A stretch of DNA of 50,874 nucleotides from Elusimicrobiales bacterium (GTDB lineage Bacteria; Elusimicrobiota; Elusimicrobia; Elusimicrobiales; UBA9959). Positions 41,215 through 48,900 of this stretch are shown here, piece by piece. The first letter of the stretch is position 1. Each line of letters starts with the position of its first letter. The notes beneath the pieces are model-generated. The model was not told the origin of the DNA, did not search any database, and saw only the letters and a program-made list of their open reading frames with translations. Made by a program: the position numbers and the translations under genes. The stretch spans positions 1-50,874 of the forward strand of contig JAVHLJ010000017.1 of NCBI GenBank assembly GCA_031082205.1. The letters run 5' to 3'.

Positions 41215-42587
41215 CCGTCGGCCGCGGTTTCCACCGCGGAAGAAACCGCCTTGCCGTCCGCCGAGTCCACCAGCACCGCCTCTATCCTGTAGCCGTCCTT
41301 TTCTCCGAAAAAGACGGTTCCGTGCGCCACGCGGTCCGCGCCCAGGGCCCGGCCGAGCGCGGCCAGCTCCGCGTAAGAAGGCGATTCCTGGCCGGTAAGA
41401 AGACGCCGCTCCGCTTCAGCGAAGGCAGGCGACGAGCGGGCCACCGTCCCGGCCCCGAGCCTTGAGAACTGTTCTTCCAGCTGCCTGGCCACGACGAGGC
41501 CGGCGCCGCCGCCGGCGAAAGAGGCCACGACCGTCCTGGACCGGAGACGGGCCGCGGAAGGCGGCCCCCCGGCGGGCGCGGATTGTACCGGGACACCATC
41601 ATGCCGCATGGTTTCCACCGCCGATGCGGAGCCCAGCAGCCAGCTCAGCGTCACGCGGTGCGTGGCGCCCAAGTCCCCGTAAGGCACGAAAGCGTAGTCG
41701 AAAGCGGCGCCCCCCAGGCCCAGGCCGAAGCCGCCGCTGATGGCGCCGGCGGCCCCCAGGTCTTCGAGGTTCCTGCTGTTGAAACCCGCGCGAAGCGCGA
41801 AGGAAGCGGAGGGCCCGAAAGGCACGCCGTATTCTCCGCTGATTATGAAATAAGGCGCGTGGTCGGCCGGCATCCTGCCGTCGGCCATCAGCCTGAAGCC
41901 GCCGGCGTAGCGCCAGAGAAGGCCCGCGGCCAGTTCGAGCGGCAGGGGGGCGCTCTCCCGCTCGTACTTGAGCGGCGTGCCGAGATTGCGCAGCGTCAGG
42001 GCGAGGTCCGCGCCGTCGGCTCGGCGGGAATAGTTCACGTAACCGAGGTCCGCTGCGGCGCCCAGCGCAGAAACGTCTCCCAGCGCGCTGCGTATTCCTT
42101 TCAGTGAAAAACCGAAGCCCCCGTCGCGCAGCGGGAAGGCGGCGGAGACGAAAAGCGCCGCGTCGTAATGGGTGAAGCTGCCGCCGTGGTCGCCGCGCGC
42201 GTCGAGTATATCGAGCTTGCCGCCGGAGCCGAACACGGCCCCGGCCGACCAGGTGGTCCCGCCGGAACCCGGCAGGGACAGGGCCAGCGAGGCCCGGTAC
42301 GCGGATTCCAGCATGGCCTCGTAGCCCGACACGGCGTAGGCGCCGCGCAGGCCGGCCAGTGCCGCCGGGTTGAGGAAAACGGAATCCGGCGCGGGCGCGG
42401 CGAGGCCTCCGCCGCCCAGGGCCTCTACCCTTGCCGCGGGAGGGGATTTGAGGAAGGCCGCGGCCGTGGTGCCGCGCGCGTCGTCGGAAAAAGCCCCGTC
42501 CGGCAGAAGGCCGGCCCGGCCCGCCGCCGGCGCCAGTGACAGCGCGGCGGTCAGCAGAAGGCGTATCTTGCCGGCGTGGGTCTTCAC
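41154..42587 (-). CDS. PorV-like outer-membrane barrel fused to a TolB-N/CsgG-like domain
   Basis: The 477-residue precursor has a signal peptide (about residues 1-25). The barrel region spans about residues 40-330, with RVEALGGGGLAAPAPDSVFLNPAALAGL near its start, the pattern of PorV/PorQ and related proteins. From about residue 345 a different domain begins: RTVVASFAGGGAGLVVARQLEEQF, then LGRALGADRVAHGTVFF and IEAVLVDSADGKAVSS. This resembles the TolB N-terminal and CsgG-type alpha/beta fold. Joining these two modules is unusual. It converges on the phosphatase gene and is followed upstream by a coiled-coil protein gene. Confidence 0.72.
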   Translation of the reverse strand: MKTHAGKIRLLLTAALSLAPAAGRAGLLPDGAFSDDARGTTAAAFLKSPPAARVEALGGGGLAAPAPDSVFLNPAALAGLRGAYAVSGYEAMLESAYRASLALSLPGSGGTTWSAGAVFGSGGKLDILDARGDHGGSFTHYDAALFVSAAFPLRDGGFGFSLKGIRSALGDVSALGAAADLGYVNYSRRADGADLALTLRNLGTPLKYERESAPLPLELAAGLLWRYAGGFRLMADGRMPADHAPYFIISGEYGVPFGPSASFALRAGFNSRNLEDLGAAGAISGGFGLGLGGAAFDYAFVPYGDLGATHRVTLSWLLGSASAVETMRHDGVPVQSAPAGGPPSAARLRSRTVVASFAGGGAGLVVARQLEEQFSRLGAGTVARSSPAFAEAERRLLTGQESPSYAELAALGRALGADRVAHGTVFFGEKDGYRIEAVLVDSADGKAVSSAVETAADGYALAGAARRLAGKLLRGLP

Positions 42588-42596
42588 TTAAAGGGA

Positions 42597-43106
42597 CTAT
42601 TTCCGCTTGAGGTCGGAGACCAGGTATTCCAGCCTGGCCTTTATTTTTTCCTTGTCCAGGCTGTCGAGGTCGGAAAGGATGTCTTCGAGGAACTTCACGG
42701 TGAACTCGGAACTGATGCGCTCGGCCCCCAGGTTCCTCTCGAGCCTGCCCATCCTGGAGTCCAGCGACTTGAGGGATTCGTATATCCCCATGACGAAAGT
42801 CTCGGCGGGGGAATGCTCCTCCGGCGCCTGGCCGGCGGCCGGTTCCTGGGCGTAACCCTGCTCCGCGGGAACCTCGGCCTGGGCTTCGGCGGCCGGCTCT
42901 TCCTCGGCCGGCACGGAGAACAGCTCTCCCTGCGGGACGTCCGGCGCGGGAGCGGCCTCCGTCGGCTCGTCCTCCAGTTCGGAGCGGTTGGCCAGCTCCA
43001 GGTAGCGCCTTATCGAATAGATCAGGAGGAAAAGCCCCAGGCCCAGCCCGGCGGCGGCCAGGTAGAAATACGGGTCGGTCCAGAGGGAATAGACGCTGAA
43101 TCTCAT
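42597..43106 (-). CDS. single-pass membrane protein with Glu/Ala/Pro-rich linker and coiled coil
   Basis: I do not recognise this 169-residue family. One transmembrane helix lies at about residues 13-31. An acidic Ala/Pro/Glu linker (about 40-100) leads to a helical C-terminus of about 65 residues. That part has heptad-like spacing (IYESLKSLDSRMGRLERNL and ILSDLDSLDKEKIKARLEYL), suggesting self-assembly. Its ATG overlaps the stop of the MBL hydrolase gene, so the two are coupled. It lies just before the PorV-like gene. Confidence 0.7.
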   Translation of the reverse strand: MRFSVYSLWTDPYFYLAAAGLGLGLFLLIYSIRRYLELANRSELEDEPTEAAPAPDVPQGELFSVPAEEEPAAEAQAEVPAEQGYAQEPAAGQAPEEHSPAETFVMGIYESLKSLDSRMGRLERNLGAERISSEFTVKFLEDILSDLDSLDKEKIKARLEYLVSDLKRK

Positions 43107-43948
43107 AGAAGTATCTCCTGTCCGGCCCTGACCGCGAAAACGGAAGAGGGCGAGGCCTCCCTTTCAGCGAGCTGGCGGCCGCAGGCTTCAACTATCGAGT
43201 CCAGTTCCGCGTCGCCGCGCTCCTGGTTATGGTGGAAGAATCCCAGCGAGCCGACTCCCGCGGCCACGGCAAGTTCCAGGGCCTGCCCGTGGGTGGAGTG
43301 GCCCCAGGTGCGGTGAACCGGGTATTCCTCGTCGGTATAGTCGGAATCGTGGACCAGAAGGTCGGCCCCGCGGGAGAAAGCGGCGTACTCTTCGAAGCTG
43401 CGGCCGCCCTCGTGCCGGTAGCCCAGTTCGTTGTCGGTGAGGAAAACGAAGCTCTTGCCGTCCTCGCTGAACTTGAAGCCCAGCCCCCGGTTGGGGTGGC
43501 TTATCTCTATGGATTCCACGCTCATGGAGCCGACGGAGAAGCCTTTCTGGCAGATGGGCGCGAAATTGAAAGAGGCGGAGATCTCCTCGAACTTGACCGG
43601 GAAACCCGGCGGGCGCATCGTCTTGCTGACTATCTCGCGCAGCGGCTCCTCCTCCGAAAAGGAGCAGCCCATCATCGTTATGGCGACTTTCTTGCGGTAT
43701 ATCGGGGCGAAGAAAGGGAACCCCAGGACATGGTCCCAGTGGGAATGCGTGAAGAGCATAGTGAACCTGGACAGCCCTTCCCTGATAAGTTCCTTGCCCA
43801 GCAGCCTTATGCCGGAGCCCGCGTCGACGATCACAAGTTCGCCGGAGGCGGCGCGAATCTCCAGGCAGGTGGTGTCCCCGCCGTATTTCAGGTACTTCTC
43901 CCCGGATACGGGTATGCTGCCGCGCGCGCCCCAGAATTTTATCTTCAT
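43103..43948 (-). CDS. MBL-fold metallohydrolase
   Basis: The 281-residue product is a metallo-beta-lactamase fold enzyme of the phosphoribosyl 1,2-cyclic phosphodiesterase / RNase Z-like branch. It has KFWGARGSIPVSG near the start, the metal motif THSHWDHVLGFPFF (H-x-H-x-D-H), a later HDSDYTDEEY, and WGHSTHGQALELA near the C-terminus. The substrate is unknown. ATG 43948 begins the domain exactly, so I did not use the longer open frame. A TTGTAA and TTAATA 17 bases apart upstream form a plausible minus-strand promoter. Confidence 0.88.
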   Translation of the reverse strand: MKIKFWGARGSIPVSGEKYLKYGGDTTCLEIRAASGELVIVDAGSGIRLLGKELIREGLSRFTMLFTHSHWDHVLGFPFFAPIYRKKVAITMMGCSFSEEEPLREIVSKTMRPPGFPVKFEEISASFNFAPICQKGFSVGSMSVESIEISHPNRGLGFKFSEDGKSFVFLTDNELGYRHEGGRSFEEYAAFSRGADLLVHDSDYTDEEYPVHRTWGHSTHGQALELAVAAGVGSLGFFHHNQERGDAELDSIVEACGRQLAEREASPSSVFAVRAGQEILL

Positions 43949-44017
43949 ATGCGTTCCCGGAAGAGGCCATATTAATATAAATACCGGCCTCTTTACAATA
44001 GCCCGTACGCCGCGGCC

Positions 44018-44046
44018 TTGCGGCCCCTTTTTCAATTTATTATCAT
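44018..44046 (+). promoter_or_regulatory. promoter of the GT-C glycosyltransferase gene
   Basis: TTGCGG (44018-44023) and TATCAT (44041-44046) are 17 bases apart. The leader carries GGGCGGGGGAAAAG before ATG 44069. Confidence 0.5.
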
Positions 44047-44068
44047 CACCCGGGCGGGGGAAAAGATA

Positions 44069-45730
44069 ATGGGGAAACACTGGGAAAAGATCCTGTCTTT
44101 CGCGGTTCCGGCCGCCTTCCTGTTTTTTTTCACGCTCAACGGCGGGGCCTCCGGCTTCGCCTTCCCGCTGAACGACGACTGGGCTTACGCCATTGCGGCC
44201 GAGAGGCTGCTGAAAGACGGCGTCCTGCGCCTCTCGGACTGGGCTTCGGCCACGCAGGTCCTGCACCTGGCCGGGGGGGCGCTGTCCGGCCTCCTGTTCG
44301 GCGAAGGCTTCCAGTCGCTGCGGCTCTACACCGCTCTCTGCGCCTGCGGTTCGGCCTGGCTGATGTTCCGCATATGCGCGGGACTGGGGGCCGCGCCGGG
44401 GGTGGCGGCCCTGCTCTCCGCCGCGCTGGTCTTCAACCCGCTGTCCGCCCTGCTGGGCAATTCCTTCATGACGGACATGACCTACCTCTTCTGGATGCTG
44501 CTTTCTTTCAGGCTATTCTCGCTTTTCCTGGAAAAAGGAGGGGAAGGACCGCTGCTTGCCGCGGGGGCCGCCGCCGCCTGCGCCTACCTGACCAGGCAGC
44601 TGGGGATCTTCCTGCCGCTGGCCTTCACTCCGCTGCTGCTGACGCGCCCCGACAAGGGCAGGAAGCTGGCCCTCCTCTGGGCGCTTCCGCTGGCGGCCTT
44701 CACCGGCTACCAGGTCTGGTTCAACTTTTTCCACGGCCCCACCTGGGCCTCGGTGAACTACGTCTCCGGCGCCACGCTGGGGCACCTGTCCCGGCCCGTA
44801 AATTTCCTGACGGAAAGCTTATCCCGGCTGCTGGCCCTGCTCCTGGAGACCGGATTCTTCCTGCTGCCCGCGGCGGCGGGGCTCGCGGCGGCCTTCCCGT
44901 CTTTTTTCAGCCGCAACCGCTTCCCCAACAGGATCTCCAAGTCCGCGCTGGTATTCGCGGTACTTGCCCTCGGGATTTTCGCCTGGATGGAAGGCCCGCT
45001 GCCGGTGCTCGAGAACAGCCTGCACGCCGGCGGGATCGGGACGCTGACCCTGCCAGGGCAGCCGGACAAAGCCTCCGGGGTATTCGCCTCGGGCTGGTTC
45101 TGGAAGTCCGCCACGCTGCTGTCCCTGGCCGGGGCGGCGGTGCTGGCCGGGGCCTCGGCGCTGGCCTTCCGCTCCGGCGAACCCGTTTTGAAGGCCCTGG
45201 CCTGGACTTCCCTGCTGCAGCTGGCCGCCTCCCTGGCCGGCGCCAAGTTCTTCGACCGCTACCTCCTGGTCTTCTTCCCGTGGTTCCTGGCCTCGGCGGC
45301 CTACGCCTCCAGGCACGCCAGGTTCTCGCGCGCCGCTGCGGCTGCCCTGCTGCTGGCGGCGGCCGGCCTCTCCTGGTCCGGCGTGAGGGATTACCTGTCG
45401 TGGAACAAGGCGAAATGGGATATAGCTCAAGCGGCGTCGGCCGCGGGCTACGCGCCCCGGGAGATAGCCAACGGTTTCGACTTCAACGCCTGGCATTCCT
45501 ACGAAGAGAACATGGCCTCCCTTAAAAGCTTCAAGCCGCTCCGGGCTATAGGGGAATGGGACTGGCAGATGGCCGGCGGCTACCGGGCCATGGTCTCCTT
45601 CGCCCCGAACCCGGCCTACGCCATCGCGGCGGCCCTTAAATACGATACGCCCCTCTCACGGGAGGGCGGGACTCTCTACCTGCTGGCCCTGGACCGCCCG
45701 GTCCCGCGGCCCTCCCGCGGCGCTCCCTGA
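44069..45730 (+). CDS. GT-C type membrane glycosyltransferase (family 39-like)
   Basis: The 553-residue protein has about ten or more transmembrane helices. Its first loop, FAFPLNDDWAYAIAAERLLKDG, carries the Asp pair expected for lipid-phosphate-sugar-dependent GT-C enzymes, such as protein mannosyltransferases and ArnT-like proteins. Donor and acceptor are unknown. The C-terminal 100 residues are less hydrophobic and probably periplasmic. It is the nearest gene upstream of the megasynthase but has its own promoter, and a weak hairpin follows it. Confidence 0.82.
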   Translation: MGKHWEKILSFAVPAAFLFFFTLNGGASGFAFPLNDDWAYAIAAERLLKDGVLRLSDWASATQVLHLAGGALSGLLFGEGFQSLRLYTALCACGSAWLMFRICAGLGAAPGVAALLSAALVFNPLSALLGNSFMTDMTYLFWMLLSFRLFSLFLEKGGEGPLLAAGAAAACAYLTRQLGIFLPLAFTPLLLTRPDKGRKLALLWALPLAAFTGYQVWFNFFHGPTWASVNYVSGATLGHLSRPVNFLTESLSRLLALLLETGFFLLPAAAGLAAAFPSFFSRNRFPNRISKSALVFAVLALGIFAWMEGPLPVLENSLHAGGIGTLTLPGQPDKASGVFASGWFWKSATLLSLAGAAVLAGASALAFRSGEPVLKALAWTSLLQLAASLAGAKFFDRYLLVFFPWFLASAAYASRHARFSRAAAAALLLAAAGLSWSGVRDYLSWNKAKWDIAQAASAAGYAPREIANGFDFNAWHSYEENMASLKSFKPLRAIGEWDWQMAGGYRAMVSFAPNPAYAIAAALKYDTPLSREGGTLYLLALDRPVPRPSRGAP

Positions 45731-45956
45731 ACTTGAACCCGGCCCCGCGGATTTAATAAACTATATAAATGGAGTTTCCCTACTGAGCAACAAGCCCGGT
45801 GCAGGGCCGCTTTTTCCCGCTCCACACCTTTTTCACCCCTGAAATGACCAAATTCCGCATTTCGAAACAGTCCCGAGTCACCGGCACCCCGCCAGCGACC
45901 CGGAGGCTGTGCCCGAAAGGCGGGGACAAGTACCGCCACGGAGGCGCTGAACAGAT
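45731..45956 (+). promoter_or_regulatory. megasynthase promoter region and structured leader
   Basis: An AT-rich patch at 45751-45770 (with TAATAA and TATAAA, and a TTGAAC at 45733) is the likely promoter. The leader can form two competing stems. CCCCGCC (45887-45893) pairs with GGCGGGG (45919-45925), or GGCGG (45919-45923) pairs with CCGCC (45933-45937). GGCAC (45883-45887) can also pair with GTGCC (45909-45913). The ribosome binding site GGAGG at 45940-45944 lies just after the second stem. No known riboswitch consensus was recognised. Confidence 0.35.
45791..45813 (+). terminator. weak terminator-like hairpin after the glycosyltransferase gene
   Basis: GCCC-GGTGCA-GGGC is followed by CGCTTTTT. 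The stem is only four pairs, so efficiency would be low. It could end the glycosyltransferase transcript. Confidence 0.35.
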
Positions 45957-48900
45957 ATGAACAATGAAAAAATAGCGGTAGTAGGCCTGGGCATAATAGC
46001 TCCCAAGGCCCTCAACAAAGACCAGTTCTGGAACAATGTCCTGGAGGGGCGCAACTGCCTCACCGAGGTCCCGGCGGACCGCTGGGACTGGCGGCTCTAC
46101 TGGGACGCCGACCGCAAGGCCGCGGACAAGACCTACTCCAAGATAGGCGGCTTCGTGGAGGACTTCAAATTCGACCCCATCAAGTACAAGATCCCGCCGA
46201 CCATCGCCGGCCAGATCTCGCGCCTGCAGCAGATGACAATCGAGGCCGTACGGATGGCCCTGGAGGACGCGGGCTACGACAAGAAGCCCTTCGACAACAC
46301 CCGCACGGCCGCCGTCATCGGCAACGCCATGGGCGCGATGCGCAAGGAGATAACCGACCTGCGCGTCTACAAGTTCTACAACGAGGACATACTGCGAAAG
46401 ACCCCGTCCTTCTCGGCCCTGCCCCGCGCGGCGCAGGAGGACATGATACGCGAGTTCGAGGCCGGCATAGACAACGGCATCATAAAGATCACCGAGGACA
46501 CGATGCCCGGCGAGCTGTCAAACGTGACGGCCGGCCGCATCGCCAACGTATTCAACCTCAACGGCCCCAACATGACCCTCGACGCCGCCTGCGCCTCCTC
46601 CATGGCGGCGCTGGACTACGCCGTCATGGGCCTGCGCTCCGGCAAGTTCGACATGGCCGTGGCCGGCGGGGCCGACGAGATGATGAGCGCGCCCGCCTAC
46701 GTGAAGTTCTGCAAGATAGGCGCGCTTTCGGCCGACGGCTCCTACGCCTTCGACGCCCGGGCCAACGGCTTCGTCATGGCCGAGGCCGTGGCGGTGTACC
46801 TGCTCAAGCGGTTCTCCGACGCCGTGCGCGACGGCGACAAGATCTACGCGCTGATAAACTCCGTCGGCGCCTCTTCCGACGGCAAAGGCAAGGGCATCAC
46901 CGCGCCCAACCCGAAAGGCCAGAAGCTGGCCATCGAAGCCGCCTTCAAGGGCCTCGATTACGGCCCCGGCGACGTGGACTTCGTGGAATGCCACGGCACC
47001 GCCACCGTGGTGGGCGACGCCGCGGAGGGGGAGACCCTCAAGGAAGTCTTCGGCCCCCATATCAAAGGCCGCAAGCTGGGCCTGACCTCGGTGAAATCCC
47101 AGATAGGCCACTCCAAGGCCGCCGCCGGCGCCGTCAGCCTGGTCAAGACCGCCCTGGCGCTGCATCACAAGACGCTGCCCACCTCGATAAACTTCGAGCA
47201 GCCCAACCCTAAAATAGACTTCGACCTCTTCCGGGTCATAACCAAGCCGGAGAAGTGGGAGAAGAACGGCATACGCCGCGCCAACATCTCCTCTTTCGGC
47301 TTCGGCGGCACCAACTTCCACGTGACGATGGAAGAGTACGCCGGACAGAAACCGGAGGCGCCGTCCGCCATGGCGGCCTCGGTATCGATGTCCACCGCTC
47401 CCGCGGCCGAAAATCCCAAGGCGCCCTTCTCCGCCCTGCAGGGCGAGGCCGTCACCTTCACCGGCGCCACGCCGGCCGAGGTCATAAAGAACGCCAAGGC
47501 GGAAGCCGCCGCCGTGTTCTCCAAGTGGCCGGAGAACTATCCAATATCCTCCTACGCCCAGCCGTCCATGACCAGGCCGAAAGGCCCGTGGGGCGTCTCC
47601 ATCGTCGCCAAGTCGCCGAAGGACCTGGTGGACAAAGTCGAGTTCATGGCCAAGAACGCCAAGGACGAGGCCTGGAGCGAGCCGCCGCTCAACTTCAAGC
47701 TCAAGGGCGTCTACACCTTCAGGACCGGGACGAACCAGGCCAAGGTCGGCCTGCTCTTCCCCGGCCAGGGTTCGCAGTACGTCGACATGATGCGCGACCT
47801 CGCCGCCAAGTACCAGGTGGTGCAGGCGACCTTCGACGAGGCCGACGTCATACTGGACAAGATGATAGGCGTGCGCCTGACCGAAGCCATCTGGTCCAGG
47901 CCCGGCGAATCCAAGGAAGACCTCGCCAGGCGCGAGGCCGCCATCAAGCAGACCCAGCTCACCCAGCCGTCGATGATGACGGCCGACATAGCGATGTACC
48001 GGCTGTTCCGCGAGTTCGGCATAAAGCCCGACATGGCCATCGGCCATTCGCTGGGCGAGTACGCCGCCGCCACCGCCGCCGGCATCTTCACCTTCGAGAA
48101 CGGCCTGCGCGCCGTCACCAACCGCGCCAAGGAAATGGCCAACGTCAAAGTCGCCGACCCGGGCAAGATGGCCTCGGTCGCCCTCGGCTGCGACAAAGTG
48201 GACGCCGAGCTCAAAAAAATAAAGGGCTACGTCATCTGCGCCAACAAGAACTGCCCGCTGCAGACCGTCATAGCCGGCGAGGCGAAGTCCGTCGAGGACG
48301 CCGTCGCGCATTTCAAGGCCATGGGCGTAGAGGCCGGCGAGATACCGGTCAGCCACGCCTTCCACTCCGAGATAATCAAGTCGGCGATGGGCCCGTACCG
48401 GAAGTTCCTCGAGAGCATTCCGATAAAGCCGGCCGGCATGAAGATCCTCTCCAACGTGACCGCCGACTTCTTCCCGACGGACACGCAGGGCATCTACGAC
48501 ATGCTCATCAAGCAGATGACCAGCCCGGTCGAGTTCATAAAGCAGCTCGAGCGCATGTACGACGAGGGTGTGCGCACCTTCATAGAGTGCGGACCCAAGC
48601 GCGTGCTCAGCGCCTTCGCCACCTCCACGCTCAAGGGCAGGCCCGACGTCACCGTGCTGGCTTCCAACCATCCCAAGCGCGGCGGCATCACCGAGCTCAA
48701 CGACCTGCTGGCCAACATGACGGCCCTGGGCATACCGGTGAACTGGGACGGCAAGGCCCCGGCTCGGGGCGGGACTTTCTTCAATCCCTACTATCAGAAC
48801 TGGGCGATACAGACAGCCGGCGGGGGGAACTCCGCGCCGGCGGCGGGACAGTCCTCCTCCGCTCCGTCGGCGCTGCCGGCGGCTCAGGCGTCCTTCGCCG

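Noticed and set aside
45870-45950. Known riboswitch (cyclic-di-GMP or cobalamin type) in the megasynthase leader
   Set aside because: GAAAG and GC-rich stems are present, but the conserved cores of these classes could not be matched.
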